Part shown: in pieces, positions 8,812 through 18,465 of the stretch
Layout: each line of letters opens with the position of its first letter
How positions within the stretch are numbered: position 1 is the first letter of the stretch
NCBI RefSeq assembly: GCF_029892425.1
Contig: NZ_JARXWB010000006.1
Coordinates: 186,001 to 250,000, forward strand
Origin: Bradyrhizobium sp. BR13661
GTDB lineage: Bacteria > Pseudomonadota > Alphaproteobacteria > Rhizobiales > Xanthobacteraceae
Length of the DNA stretch: 64,000 nt
Direction: 5' to 3'
Position numbers and translations under genes: made by a program
The notes under the pieces: generated by a model
What the model saw: only the letters and a program-made list of their open reading frames with translations
Database searches by the model: none
Told to the model about the DNA's origin: nothing

Positions 8812-10053
8812 TTAGCGCTGCACCACGTCCTGGTTGCTGTGGTTGGAGGCCTGCTGCCCGCGCGCGCCCATCGCCGCCACCTCGGTCTTGAGGAGGGCGC
8901 CCGGACGCACACGCTGCAAGCCGTTGACGACGATGCGGTCGCCGTTCTTCAGCCCCGCCGTCACGATCCGCAGGCCATCAACGGAGCCACCGAGCGTGAT
9001 CGGCCGATAGACCGCGCGGCTGTCGTCGCCGACCGCCATCACGAACTTCTTGTCCTGGTCGGTGCCGATCGCGCGCTCGTCGATCATCACCAGCGTTTGC
9101 TGCTTCGGCTGGCCCATGCGCACGCGCGCGAACTGACCGGGGATCAGGCGTCCGTCATCGTTCGGGAAGACCGCGCGGACGCGGATGGTGCCGCTCGAGC
9201 CGTTGACCTGGTTGTCGATCAGCTGGATGTGGCCCTTGGCCGAGAGGCCGCCTGAGGTCGCCATCTCCACCGGGATCTGGTCGAGATTGCCGCGCTTGCC
9301 GGAGGCGTCCGCGATCGAGTTCAGCGCGCGCAGCACGACCTCTTCATCCGCATCGAACGAGGCGTAGATCGGATTGACCGACACCAGCGAGGTCAGCACC
9401 GGGGAGGCCGTACCGGCTGCAACGAGATTGCCGACGGTGATCTCGAATTTGCCGACGCGGCCGTCCACAGGTGCGCGCACCTCGGTGTAGTCGAGATTGA
9501 GTTTTGCGGTCTGCAGCGTCGCTTCGGCCGCCTTCACATTGGCGATCGCCTCGCGGTTGGCGTTGTCGCGCTGATCATAGTCGCGTCGCGTGACCACGGC
9601 GTTGCCGACCAGCTGCGCGCCGCGCTCGAGCTCGCTCTGGGTAAAGACGACGCGCGCCTTGGCGGCTTCGAGCTGGGCCTTGGCCTTGTCGACCTCGGCC
9701 TCGTAAGGCGCGGGATCGATCTTGAACAGGACGTCGCCAGCCTTCACCAGCGCGCCTTCGGTGAAGTTGGTCGCCAGGATCGCGCCGGCAACGCGCGGAC
9801 GAAGCTCGACGCGGTTGACGGCTTCCAGCCGGCCGGAGAAATCGTCCCACAGCACGGTTTGCTTTGGTTCGATCAAAGCGACCGTCACCGAGACGGCCTG
9901 TTCAGCTGCGGCCGCCGTTGCGGTCGCCTGCGCGGCACGGAAATAATGGCCGGTCGCCATCGAGCCGGCCGCGGCGAGGGCGCCAACGACAGCAACGCCT
10001 CCGAGAAGGCGGCGGATACGGCCGGGACGAGTGGTTTTTTGGGAGGGGGGCAT
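8812..10053 (-). CDS. RND efflux periplasmic adaptor (membrane fusion protein)
   Basis: A 413-residue membrane-fusion protein. An N-terminal hydrophobic segment (about residues 16-35) anchors or exports it. The lipoyl half-motifs appear as RVELRPRVAGAI and VRAPVDGRVGKFEI flanking an alpha-helical hairpin rich in Ala/Lys/Glu (KAKAQLEAAKARV), then beta-barrel and membrane-proximal domains. It links the RND permease downstream to an outer-membrane channel. The gene is first in the operon and divergent from the TetR gene, with operator-like palindromes directly upstream. The tail (SNHSNQDVVQR) is polar and unusual but short. Confidence 0.92.
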   Translation of the reverse strand: MPPSQKTTRPGRIRRLLGGVAVVGALAAAGSMATGHYFRAAQATATAAAAEQAVSVTVALIEPKQTVLWDDFSGRLEAVNRVELRPRVAGAILATNFTEGALVKAGDVLFKIDPAPYEAEVDKAKAQLEAAKARVVFTQSELERGAQLVGNAVVTRRDYDQRDNANREAIANVKAAEATLQTAKLNLDYTEVRAPVDGRVGKFEITVGNLVAAGTASPVLTSLVSVNPIYASFDADEEVVLRALNSIADASGKRGNLDQIPVEMATSGGLSAKGHIQLIDNQVNGSSGTIRVRAVFPNDDGRLIPGQFARVRMGQPKQQTLVMIDERAIGTDQDKKFVMAVGDDSRAVYRPITLGGSVDGLRIVTAGLKNGDRIVVNGLQRVRPGALLKTEVAAMGARGQQASNHSNQDVVQR

Positions 10054-10069
10054 TTGCGCGCTCCAGAAA

Positions 10070-10085
10070 TGTAGTGTTCACTACA
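10070..10085. promoter_or_regulatory. Likely TetR operator (perfect palindrome)
   Basis: TGTAGTGTTCACTACA is a perfect 16-bp inverted repeat 17 bp upstream of the adaptor gene and 170 bp upstream of the divergent TetR gene. Size, symmetry and location fit a TetR/AcrR operator overlapping the efflux promoter. Confidence 0.65.
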
Positions 10086-10120
10086 GATGTGGAGCTGGAT
10101 ATCGCAGCGCAAGATACTTA

Positions 10121-10136
10121 TGTACCATTCACTAAG
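10121..10136. promoter_or_regulatory. Second, degenerate operator copy
   Basis: TGTACCATTCACTAAG matches the perfect palindrome at 10070 in 11 of 16 positions (TGTA...TTCACTA). It lies 51 bp away in the same divergent region and may be a weaker second site. Confidence 0.4.
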
Positions 10137-10254
10137 AAAATTGTAGCCGCTTACCGCAAGATTGGGAAGCGGGAAGAGAAAAGAAAGACAGAACAAATAG
10201 ATAGGTTCTGGCGTTAGGTTGAGGGACGACGCCTAATCTGAGGAGATCAGTGAC

Positions 10255-10857
10255 ATGGCCATGGGACGCCCCCGCGAATTCGACGCTGAAATGGCGTTGG
10301 ATCAGGCGATGGAAGTGTTTTGGCGCCATGGCTATGAGGGCGCCACGATTGCCCAGCTCACGGAGGCGATGGGCATCAACCCGCCGAGCCTCTATGCCTG
10401 TTTCGGCAACAAGGAAGGCCTGCTGAAGGCCGCTCTCGACCGCTACACCAAATTGCGCGGCGCCTGGATGGACGAGGTGGTGGCCGCGCCGACCGCTCGC
10501 GATGTCGCCGAGCGGATGCTGATGGGCATCGCCGAGAAGCAGACCGATCCCGCCAATCCACCCGGCTGCCTGCTCGTGCAGGGTGGCATCGCCTGCGGCA
10601 CCGGCTCCGAGAACGTGCCCTTCGAACTCGCCGCGCGTCGCGCGCAGAATGAAGATCAGCTCCGCGACCGTTTTGTTCGCGCCAAGGCGGAAGGCGATCT
10701 CATCGAGACGTCCGATCCCGCCGCGCTCGCGCGCTATGTTTCGGCAGTCTCGGTCGGCATGGGCGTGATGGCCTCCTCCGGCTCCGACCGCGAGGCACTG
10801 CGGCAGGTCGCTGATGTGGCCGTGCAGGCGGTGGAGGCGCAGTCGGTGCGGGTGTAA
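10255..10857 (+). CDS. TetR/AcrR-family repressor of the divergent RND pump
   Basis: A 200-residue protein. The N-terminal helix-turn-helix is clear (GATIAQLTEAMGINPPSLYACFGNKE condensed around TIAQLTEAMGINPPSLYA, about residues 27-45), followed by a ligand-binding helical domain with a conserved PGCLLVQGG stretch typical of the rhizobial AcrR/RutR-like group. A GAGGAG ribosome-binding site precedes the ATG. Divergent position and a perfect palindrome between the two genes make it the probable repressor of the adaptor-permease operon. The inducer is unknown. Confidence 0.9.
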   Translation: MAMGRPREFDAEMALDQAMEVFWRHGYEGATIAQLTEAMGINPPSLYACFGNKEGLLKAALDRYTKLRGAWMDEVVAAPTARDVAERMLMGIAEKQTDPANPPGCLLVQGGIACGTGSENVPFELAARRAQNEDQLRDRFVRAKAEGDLIETSDPAALARYVSAVSVGMGVMASSGSDREALRQVADVAVQAVEAQSVRV

Positions 10858-10902
10858 GGCTTCCATAGCGATCAGTCCTGCGACCTCGCACAAGAGTAGG
10901 CA

Positions 10903-11808
10903 ATGTTCGCCCTGACATTTCTCGGCACCTCGGCCAGCGTTCCATCCGGGGAGCGTAACCATCCGGCACTTCTTCTTGAGGTCGCGGGCCAGCGCATGCT
11001 CATCGACTGCGGTGAGGGGACGCAGCGCCAGCTGCTGCGGAGCGGCGCCGGCCTTCGCCGGATTGATCGCATCCTGCTGACGCATGGTCATCTCGACCAC
11101 GTGCTCGGCATCCCCGGCCTGTTCTCGACATTGGGGCTACGGCAGGCGTCCGAAATGATGACCATGCACGGCGGGCCCGGCACGCTCGATCTCGTCATCC
11201 GCATGCTGGCAGGCCTGTGGGGCGAGGGGCGGGCGCCGATTTCCGTGCAGTTCGCGCCGCTGTCCGAAGGGCAGGTCGTCAACGCCGGCGATTTCAACAT
11301 CGACTGTTTTCCGGTCCGCCATCGCGGGACCGATAGTTTTGGCTTCGTTTTCCAAAATCCCGCGCGCCGCCATCTCTTGGCCGATCGTCTCGCCGCACTT
11401 GGCGTGCCTGATGGTCCCCTGCGCGGCGAGCTGGCGGCGGGGCGACCCATCACCGTCGAAGGCGGCCGGACCATCGATCCCGAGGATGTTCTGGGGCCGC
11501 CGAGCGGTGGCAGGAAGCTGGTCGTGATCGGAGATACCGAGACCACCGAGGGGCTGTCCAAATACGTCGTGAACGCTGATCTGCTGGTGATCGAAGCGAC
11601 GTTCCTGGATCGGGACGCGTCGACGGCACGGGACTATGGCCATCTCACCGCGGCAGAGGCGGCCCGGTTTGCTGCGGCGAACAACGTGCAGCAACTCGTG
11701 CTCACGCATCTGTCGGGCCGCTATGAGGACGACGAGATCCTTGCCGAGGCGGCAATGATCTTTCCGAATGTCCGGATCGCCGCGGACTTCGATCGTATCG
11801 TTGTTTAG
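10903..11808 (+). CDS. rnz: Ribonuclease Z (tRNA 3' endonuclease, MBL fold)
   Basis: A 301-residue metallo-beta-lactamase-fold protein. It starts FALTFLGTSASVPS, carries the zinc motif LLTHGHLDHVLGIPGLF (about residues 58-74; the usual first His of T-H-x-H-x-D-H is retained), a VRHRG histidine, GDTETTE and LTHLSGRY. These are the RNase Z/ElaC landmarks. The enzyme removes tRNA 3' trailers, mainly for transcripts without encoded CCA. It lies 6 kb from the tRNA array but shows no direct link. It is about the usual length for bacterial RNase Z. Confidence 0.85.
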   Translation: MFALTFLGTSASVPSGERNHPALLLEVAGQRMLIDCGEGTQRQLLRSGAGLRRIDRILLTHGHLDHVLGIPGLFSTLGLRQASEMMTMHGGPGTLDLVIRMLAGLWGEGRAPISVQFAPLSEGQVVNAGDFNIDCFPVRHRGTDSFGFVFQNPARRHLLADRLAALGVPDGPLRGELAAGRPITVEGGRTIDPEDVLGPPSGGRKLVVIGDTETTEGLSKYVVNADLLVIEATFLDRDASTARDYGHLTAAEAARFAAANNVQQLVLTHLSGRYEDDEILAEAAMIFPNVRIAADFDRIVV

Positions 11809-11926
11809 GCAGTCCGTTGCACGGCCATTAATCTTACTTGTCAAGGTTGACGCGAGTTCATTCCCGCGGCCCTGCGCCAGCGCGATATTTTCGAGGATCG
11901 GAAATCAGCTCGTATTGAGAGTACTT

Positions 11927-12130
11927 ATGTCCCGTTCCGTTGAATTGATCGTCGAAGGCTATGTGAGGCTGAACGATCGCGACGCGCTGGAAGATATTTT
12001 AGCTCACCGTCAGGATCTGCTTCGGCAACTGGTCTCGGTGACCGGCGTCGATCCCAAGCAGACCATCGCGCAGGTGAGTGAGGAAATCACCATTATCGAG
12101 ACCGGACTTGCGACGCTCGTGCCGGAATAG
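11927..12130 (+). CDS. Small hypothetical protein, 67 aa
   Basis: ATG at 11927 gives a soluble 67-residue protein (MSRSVELIVEGYVRLNDRDA...), predicted mainly helical, with a pattern of Leu/Ile spaced as in short coiled coils. There is an in-frame extension upstream to 11768 inside the rnz 3' end, but it lacks a ribosome-binding site and its composition is atypical. Similar short proteins are known to me from Bradyrhizobium genomes only as hypotheticals. Confidence 0.5.
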   Translation: MSRSVELIVEGYVRLNDRDALEDILAHRQDLLRQLVSVTGVDPKQTIAQVSEEITIIETGLATLVPE

Positions 12131-12154
12131 CCATCGCTCCGATGGAAGACGCGC

Positions 12155-13015
12155 TCAGCTCGACAGGCCTGACTTGATCGCGAGCTCCTGCACTTTGCCC
12201 GTCAACTGCATCAGCTTTGGCAGCGCCCGGTCGCGGAAGGTCGGCATATCCATGCGCATCGCATCCACGGTGACGCTTAGTCCTGCGATGACGGAACCCT
12301 GCGCGTCGAGGATCGGCGTCGCCAACGTGCGCAACCCATAGGCGTTCTCGCCGTCGGAGACGGCGTGGCCTTTCTTCTTCACCTGATCAAGCCGCGTCAG
12401 CAAGGCATCGAGATCGGTCAGCGTCCGCTCCGACAGCTTGACGCGGGGACGCGATTCCAGCCGTGCGATCTGCTCGTCGCGCTGGAGGTGCGCAAGCATG
12501 ACATGGCCGAGCGCCGCGCTATAGGCGGGGATGCGCGCGCCCGGCCTGCGATCCATCTTGTAACGATCGAGGCCTGCACTGACGCGCGCGAGATAGATCA
12601 CATCGCCGCCATCGAGCATGCCAAGCGAGGCTGCATCGCCGGCCTCGGGCACGAGATCGCGCAGCATCGGCTCGACGATGGTGCGCAACGATCCGTGCGA
12701 CAGCACGGTGTAGCCGAGATCGAGACAGGCGACGCCAAGGCGGAACCGGCGGCTCTGCGGCACGGCCTGGAGATAGCCGAGCTCGATCAGGGTCTGGATC
12801 AGCCGGAACGTCGTCCCGCGGTCGAGATCCGCGCGGGCGGCAACTTCACTCAGCGTGAGCTCGAAAGCCTCGCTGGTGAAGCTCTTGAGCACCGCGAAGG
12901 CCTTGCCGACGGAAGCGACGTAATTCTTGGGGTTATTCTTGGGGTTTTTGGGCTCGGGCGTTTTCGCAGATGTCTCCGATGTCCGCTTCAAAGCCCTCTT
13001 TTCGACCTTGGCCAT
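12155..13015 (-). CDS. IclR-family transcriptional regulator
   Basis: A 286-residue protein. After a basic Lys/Pro-rich leader of about 30 residues comes a winged helix (LTLSEVAARADLDRGTTFRL) and an IclR effector domain (about 110-280) with the usual DGGDVIYLARV and GLRTLATPILD stretches. IclR proteins of the PcaU/KdgR type bind small carboxylates. It is divergent from the acid-sugar operon across 124 bp containing an inverted repeat, so it most likely controls that operon. The Lys/Asn/Pro-rich leader (PKNPKNNPKN) is unusual. Confidence 0.9.
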   Translation of the reverse strand: MAKVEKRALKRTSETSAKTPEPKNPKNNPKNYVASVGKAFAVLKSFTSEAFELTLSEVAARADLDRGTTFRLIQTLIELGYLQAVPQSRRFRLGVACLDLGYTVLSHGSLRTIVEPMLRDLVPEAGDAASLGMLDGGDVIYLARVSAGLDRYKMDRRPGARIPAYSAALGHVMLAHLQRDEQIARLESRPRVKLSERTLTDLDALLTRLDQVKKKGHAVSDGENAYGLRTLATPILDAQGSVIAGLSVTVDAMRMDMPTFRDRALPKLMQLTGKVQELAIKSGLSS

Positions 13016-13095
13016 GTCTCAATGCCCTGTCATGACAGCCACAGCCCTTGACGCGGCGGCAGCCTGCTCCTACCAACAAGATAGATTATAACAAA

Positions 13096-13112
13096 TGTTC
13101 GCATTCCGAACA
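13096..13112. promoter_or_regulatory. Candidate IclR operator
   Basis: TGTTCGCATTCCGAACA is an inverted repeat with perfect 6-bp arms (TGTTCG/CGAACA) and a 5-bp spacer, midway in the divergent region between the IclR gene and the aldolase operon. Arm length and spacer fit IclR-family sites. An AT-rich stretch lies just left of it. Confidence 0.55.
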
Positions 13113-13139
13113 ACATCGATCTGACGATCGGAGGAAGCT

Positions 13140-14075
13140 TTGTCGACATCATCGCTGCACCCCCAGTCCTTGCATCCGCATGGCGTGTTCTCCGCCGCGT
13201 TGACGCCGCTCGATGCCGAGCTCGCGCCCGATCATGCGCGCTTCCTCGCGCATTGCCGCTACCTGCTGGATGAAGGCTGCGACGGCATCGCCATGCTCGG
13301 CACCACAGGGGAGGCGAACTCCTTCTCGCTCTCCGAGCGCACCGCGCTGCTGGAGGCCGTGATCGCCGGCGGCATCAAGCCGAACCAGCTGCTGCCGGGC
13401 ACCGGCGTCGTCGCGTTCACCGAGACCATCGCATTGACGCGTCACGCCCTGTCGGTCGGCGTCGAGACCGTGGTGATGCTGCCGCCATTCTACTACAAGA
13501 ACGTCAGCGACGACGGCGTCTATGCCGCCTATAGCGAGATCATCCAGCGCATCGGCAATGCCAGGCTCAGGATCGTGCTCTATCACATCCCTCAGATGTC
13601 GATGCAGCCGATCTCGCATGCGCTGATCGAGCGGCTGCGCAAGGCCTATCCGTCGACCATCGTCGGCATCAAGGATTCCTCCGGCGATTTCGCCAACATG
13701 ACCGCGATGGTCGAGCGCTTCGAGGGCTTCTCGGTGCTATCAGGTGCCGACCCGCTGCTGCTGCCGCTCTTGCGCAAGGGCGGTGCGGGCTGCATCACCG
13801 CGACCTCGAACCTCGTTGCGCGCGATCTCGCCTATGTCTTCAAGCATTTCCGTGACAGCGACGACGACGCGGCGCTCAAGGCGGCGCAGGCGCGGATCGT
13901 GAAGGCGCGTGAACTGGTCTCGCGTTTTGCGCAGATGCCTTCGTTGAAGGCTTTGGTCGCCGAGCGCACCGGTCACGCCGGCTGGGAGCGCCTGCGGCCG
14001 CCGCTGGAGACCCTCCCGGCGGCTCAACGGAAAGAGCTGCTGGCGAATGCCGAAGCATTCGCGAGGGCTGCTTAG
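13140..14075 (+). CDS. Dihydrodipicolinate synthase-family aldolase/lyase
   Basis: A 311-residue class I aldolase of the DapA/NanA/KDG-aldolase superfamily. It shows GTTGEANSFS (phosphate/carboxylate-binding turn, about residue 55), a Tyr in RIVLYHIPQ and the Schiff-base Lys in IVGIKDSSGDF (about residue 178). The superfamily makes or cleaves 2-oxo acids; context points to sugar-acid catabolism rather than lysine synthesis. I chose the TTG at 13140 because GGAGG lies 7 nt upstream. It is the first gene of a four-gene operon. The exact substrate cannot be fixed from sequence. Confidence 0.85.
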   Translation: MSTSSLHPQSLHPHGVFSAALTPLDAELAPDHARFLAHCRYLLDEGCDGIAMLGTTGEANSFSLSERTALLEAVIAGGIKPNQLLPGTGVVAFTETIALTRHALSVGVETVVMLPPFYYKNVSDDGVYAAYSEIIQRIGNARLRIVLYHIPQMSMQPISHALIERLRKAYPSTIVGIKDSSGDFANMTAMVERFEGFSVLSGADPLLLPLLRKGGAGCITATSNLVARDLAYVFKHFRDSDDDAALKAAQARIVKARELVSRFAQMPSLKALVAERTGHAGWERLRPPLETLPAAQRKELLANAEAFARAA

Positions 14076-14100
14076 GGCTCGGCTCGAGAGCGGCACAACG

Positions 14101-15203
14101 ATGATCACCGTTCGCCTGCTTGCCGACGATCTCACCGGTGCGCTCGACACCGCGGCGGAGTTTGTCGGCCTGTGCGGACCGTTTGATGTGATCTGGTCGG
14201 ATGCGCCTGCGGCCTCAGGCTCGCAAAGCCTTGCGTTCGACAGCGGTACGCGCGAGCGTTCGAAAGCGGAGAGCGTCGAGACTGTCGCCCGGCTGGCGCC
14301 GCTGCTTCGCGACGGCACGATCGCCTACAAGAAAGTCGACAGCCTGCTCCGCGGCGCCTGGGCCGCCGAGCTCGGGGCGTGCCTGAGCACTGGCCATTGG
14401 GCGTCCTGCGTGGTCGCGCCTGCGTTCGACTATCAGGGGCGCCGCACCGTCGGTGGTCAACAATTCGCGCGGACTCAACAGGGTGACTGGCACCGGGTCG
14501 GCGACAATCTCGTCGATCAGTTGAAGCAGGACGGCATCGAGGCGCGACTGGCAGGTAGCGATACGCCGGCGCAGGGCGGCGTCCAGGTGTTCGATGCCGA
14601 AAGCGATTTCTGTCTCGATCGCGTTGTCGAGATGGGGCGTCGCATGCCAGGACCCGTGCTCTGGTGCGGCAGCGGCGGCTTGGCCGGCGCGCTCGCCCGC
14701 AATCATCGGGCAGATAATTCGGCTGAATTGAAGCGGCCGGTGCTCGGGCTGTTCGGCTCCGATCAGCCAGCCACGGCATCCCAGCTCGCCGCCTGCGGCG
14801 ACGCAACGCTTGCACTGGCTGAAGGCGAGGGCGGTGCGGCCGTTCAGCGCAAGCTGGCGGACGATCATGTGGCCCTGGTCAAGTTCGCGCTTTCCGGCGG
14901 CCTCTCGCGTGCCGAGGCAGCGCGGCGGATCGCGCATGAATTGACGACGCTGACCGCCGCGCTCGATCCACCGGGAACGCTGATCGTTGCCGGCGGCGAG
15001 ACGCTGAAGGCCGTGTGCCTTGCGCTCGGCGCGCAGGCGCTTGAGGTCACGGGACGCATCGTGCCGGGTCTGCCGCGCTCGACGCTGCAAGGCGGCCGCT
15101 GGGCCGGCGTCGACGTCATCTCGAAATCCGGAGCCTTCGGCGCGCGCGAGCTGTGGCGCGATCTGCTGCGGGACAATCATTTGCTCAACATGGAGAGACC
15201 GTC

Positions 15204-15207
<4 letters not shown>
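14101..15207 (+). CDS. Four-carbon acid sugar kinase (DUF1537 family)
   Basis: A 368-residue kinase of the OtnK/DtnK/LtnK type. The N-terminal substrate domain starts RLLADDLTGALDTAAEF and has YKKVDSLLRGAWAAEL; the C-terminal nucleotide domain has VAGGETLKAVCLALG. Family members phosphorylate C4 sugar acids such as D-threonate or 2-oxotetronate. The adjacent PdxA2 gene overlaps it by four bases (ATGA), the pairing described for D-threonate catabolism: kinase, then oxidative decarboxylation to dihydroxyacetone phosphate. ATG 14101 is chosen because the domain begins there; an ATG at 14047 overlaps the aldolase. It is slightly shorter than typical members (~400-430 aa). Confidence 0.85.
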
Positions 15208-16241
<1,034 letters not shown>

Positions 16242-16254
16242 GATCGAGCCCGAG

Positions 16255-17385
16255 ATGACCAACGCTTTCACGCCCATCGAAATCCTTCGCCCGACCATCC
16301 TGGAGTTCGGCAACGGCACGATCACAGCCGCCGCTCGCTTCGCCGAGCGGATCGGCGCCAGGCGGCCGCTGGTGATTTCCGATCCCTTCAATGCGCGCCG
16401 CGTCGATACGCTGGCGCTGCCGGGGGCCGTGAAGGTGTTTGGCGAGGTCAAGCCAGAGCCTGACCTGCCCAACCTCGAAAAGGTCGTCGCGATGGCGCGC
16501 GAAATCAAGCCCGATCTCGTTGTCGGCTTCGGCGGCGGCAGCGCGATGGACCTGGCAAAACTGGTCGCGGTGATGTGCACGGGCGACGTCGCCTTTGCCG
16601 ACATCGTCGGGCCGGAAAAGGTCGCCGGCCGCAGCGTCGCGCTGATGCAGATCCCGACGACCTCGGGCACCGGCAGCGAGGCTGGCACCCGCGCGCTCGT
16701 CACCGATCCCGTCAGCCAGAACAAGCAGGCGGTGCAGAGCCGCTTCATGCTGGCCGATATCGCCATCGTCGACCCCGATCTGACGATGACCGTGCCGAAG
16801 GAGATCACGGCCGCCACCGGCGTCGATGCGCTGGCGCATTGCGTCGAGGCCTACACCAGCCGCAAGGCGCATCCGACGATCGATCTCTATGCGCTCGAAG
16901 GCGCGCGGCTGGTCGGGCAATATCTCAAGCGCGCGGTAGCCGATGGAAACGATCGCGAGGCCCGCGCCGGTCTTTCGCTGGCCTCGCTCTATGGCGGCTA
17001 TTGCCTGGGTCCGGTGAACACCACGGCCGGTCACGCCGTGGCCTATCCGCTCGGCACGCGGCACCACATTGCCCATGGTCTTGCCTGCGCGATGATCTTT
17101 CCGCACACGCTGGCGTTCAACATGCCGGCGGTGCAGGAAAAGACTGTGGCCGTGCTCGCAGCGCTCGGTTTGCCCGAGCAGAACGATCCGAAGCATGCAT
17201 TCGATGCGACCTACGCGTTCTGCAAAAATCTCGGCGTCGAGATGCGGCTGTCGGCCCTCGGCGTGCCCAAGACTGATCTCGGCGTCATGGCTGATGAGGC
17301 GCACGCGATCAGGCGCCTGCTCGACAACAACCCGCGCGATCTGAGCCGGGATGCGATCCTTGAGATGTACGAGGTCGCGTTCTAA
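16255..17385 (+). CDS. Iron-containing alcohol dehydrogenase
   Basis: A 376-residue group III (iron-dependent) dehydrogenase. It shows the NAD-binding GFGGGSAMDLAKL (about residue 91), PTTSGTGSE, the metal region DALAHCVEAYTS and HHIAHGLACA. It starts 13 nt after pdxA2 and is the last gene of the operon. Relatives reduce small aldehydes or ketones, including maleylacetate, lactaldehyde and 4-hydroxybutyrate. In this operon it may handle an aldehyde product of the aldolase, which is inference from context only. Confidence 0.88.
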   Translation: MTNAFTPIEILRPTILEFGNGTITAAARFAERIGARRPLVISDPFNARRVDTLALPGAVKVFGEVKPEPDLPNLEKVVAMAREIKPDLVVGFGGGSAMDLAKLVAVMCTGDVAFADIVGPEKVAGRSVALMQIPTTSGTGSEAGTRALVTDPVSQNKQAVQSRFMLADIAIVDPDLTMTVPKEITAATGVDALAHCVEAYTSRKAHPTIDLYALEGARLVGQYLKRAVADGNDREARAGLSLASLYGGYCLGPVNTTAGHAVAYPLGTRHHIAHGLACAMIFPHTLAFNMPAVQEKTVAVLAALGLPEQNDPKHAFDATYAFCKNLGVEMRLSALGVPKTDLGVMADEAHAIRRLLDNNPRDLSRDAILEMYEVAF

Positions 17386-17864
17386 CTTCCTGCAACCGTG
17401 TACGGTGCTGAAACATCCGTTTTTTCCCGAGCCAAAGTGTGTGGGCTTCAGCACAGCGAAAGCCAGGAGCACCGCCACAAGCAAAAAAATCGCTTGACGA
17501 AGTCTGAATTGGCCCTTAGGAGCCCGGGCCGAACTGAAGAGATGACCATGCTGAAGATAGCTTTACATAGCGATATCACCGCCGCCGCACGGCGACTGCA
17601 AAGGCAGTCGTATCCGTGGGCGATGCCGTGCGTCGTCAATAGCCTCTTTAGCGATACCCGCTCCGAATCCGGAATCGGATCGGAAAAGTAAGTCGGCAGC
17701 AGGTCTAACCTCTGCCGAAAAGGCAGAGAGCAAAGACCCCGCGCAAGCGGAAACCGACTCCAAATCTCCCTGCCTTACACGCGTTGGCTGACAGACCTCA
17801 TGCATAAGTCTGTCCTTTGTCTGGTGGTCATTGCGACCGGTCTCCAGCATAGAAGAATTAATTC
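17386..17864. other. 479-bp region upstream of the tRNA array, no gene recognised
   Basis: No convincing coding frame is present. A strong hairpin (CTCTGCC-GAAAA-GGCAGAG) lies at 17710-17728, and several GC-rich short repeats surround it. A TTGACG at about 17493 could be a -35 element, but I see no good -10 at the right distance. The promoter of the array should lie here or be supplied by read-through. Confidence 0.4.
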
Positions 17865-17938
17865 GCTGGTTTCGTTCAGTGACAGGACGCGCCCCTCGTA
17901 AGGTCGAGACGGTTGTTTGATTCAGCCAACCAGCACCA
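17865..17938 (+). tRNA. tRNA-Thr(CGT)
   Basis: Acceptor GCTGGTT/AACCAGC, A73 and encoded CCA; D-stem GTTC/GGAC; anticodon loop CTCGTAA; T-stem GGTTG/CAGCC. The T-loop is TTTGATT, so the invariant C56 is replaced. First gene of the array and its only threonine tRNA. Confidence 0.75.
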
Positions 17939-17939
17939 T

Positions 17940-18016
17940 GCTCCAATAGTCCAATCGGTAGAGACGATGCGCTTAGAACGCATGCGATGCAGGTTCGAAT
18001 CCTGCTTGGAGCACCA
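17940..18016 (+). tRNA. tRNA with leucine anticodon TAG, short variable loop
   Basis: Acceptor GCTCCAA/TTGGAGC, A73, CCA. The anticodon stem ATGCG/CGCAT is perfect with loop CTTAGAA, giving TAG. The variable loop is only 5 nt, unlike normal class II tRNA-Leu. It starts one base after the preceding CCA. Confidence 0.75.
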
Positions 18017-18019
18017 ATT

Positions 18020-18096
18020 GCCTGAGTAGCCCAACGGCAGAGGCCGCTTGCTCAAAACAAGTTCAGGTGCAGGTTCAACTCCTGCCTCAGGCACCA
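18020..18096 (+). tRNA. tRNA with leucine anticodon CAA, short variable loop
   Basis: Acceptor GCCTGAG/CTCAGGC, A73, CCA; anticodon stem GCTTG/CAAGT with loop CTCAAAA; T-arm GCAGG/CCTGC. The variable region is about 6 nt, again class I although the anticodon is leucine. Confidence 0.75.
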
Positions 18097-18097
18097 T

Positions 18098-18172
18098 GCT
18101 CCGTGAGCCAGATGGGAAGGCACCGGTTTTACACGCCGGCAAGACGCGGCTCGATCCCGCGACGGAGTACCA
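18098..18172 (+). tRNA. tRNA-Val(TAC)
   Basis: Acceptor GCTCCGT/ACGGAGT (G1-U72 wobble), A73, CCA; anticodon stem CCGGT/GCCGG with loop TTTACAC; T-stem CGCGG/CCGCG with loop CTCGATC. One base separates it from the previous gene. Confidence 0.78.
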
Positions 18173-18177
18173 TTCAC

Positions 18178-18252
18178 GCGTCTTTAGCTCAGTGGCAGAG
18201 CGCTTGCCCGACACGCAAGCTGCCCGGTGTTCGATTCACCGAAGACGCACCA
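18178..18252 (+). tRNA. tRNA-Val(GAC), C at position 33
   Basis: Acceptor GCGTCTT/AAGACGC, A73, CCA; D-stem GCTC/GAGC; anticodon stem CTTGC/GCAAG with loop CCGACAC, so the invariant U33 is C; T-arm CGGTG/CACCG. Confidence 0.8.
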
Positions 18253-18256
18253 TCAT

Positions 18257-18330
18257 GGTCCCATAGCACAATGGAAGTGCATCCCCCTGATAAGGGGAAG
18301 ACGTCGGATCGTAACCGGCTGGGACTACCA
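18257..18330 (+). tRNA. tRNA-Ile(GAT)
   Basis: Acceptor GGTCCCA/TGGGACT (G1-U72), A73, CCA; D-stem GCAC/GTGC; anticodon stem TCCCC/GGGGA with loop CTGATAA; T-stem GTCGG/CCGGC with loop ATCGTAA. Confidence 0.8.
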
Positions 18331-18344
18331 ACAGGAGAAGGACG

Positions 18345-18464
18345 ATGACCGAAAAGTTGCCGGACGGCGTGCATCGTCTTTCCGACGAAAGCGCCGAGAT
18401 CCTGCGCCGCGTCGCAGAGAAGAGCGCAGAGAGAACAGCGAAGCACCTCAAACGCGCGTCCTAG
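18345..18464 (+). CDS. Tiny ORF between tRNA genes (39 aa)
   Basis: ATG at 18345 is preceded by AGGAGAAGG with suitable spacing. The product is charged and helical (MTEKLPDGVHRLSDESAEIL..., then RRVAEKSAERTAKHLKRAS). The TAG ends one base before the next tRNA begins, so the frame fills the only gap between two tRNA genes. A ribosome-binding site and fit to the gap argue for a real gene. I recognise no family. Confidence 0.45.
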   Translation: MTEKLPDGVHRLSDESAEILRRVAEKSAERTAKHLKRAS

Positions 18465-18465
18465 T

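Noticed and set aside
10903..11808. Functional coupling of rnz to the tRNA array
   Set aside because: RNase Z is a housekeeping gene 6 kb away with other operons between; most array tRNAs encode CCA, which RNase Z usually avoids.
11768..11926. N-terminal extension of the 67-aa protein
   Set aside because: Overlaps the 3' end of rnz, no ribosome-binding site and atypical composition.
17398..17691. A 97-codon frame before the tRNA array
   Set aside because: Composition and lack of a ribosome-binding site argue against coding; it overlaps a region with hairpins and ends before the array.
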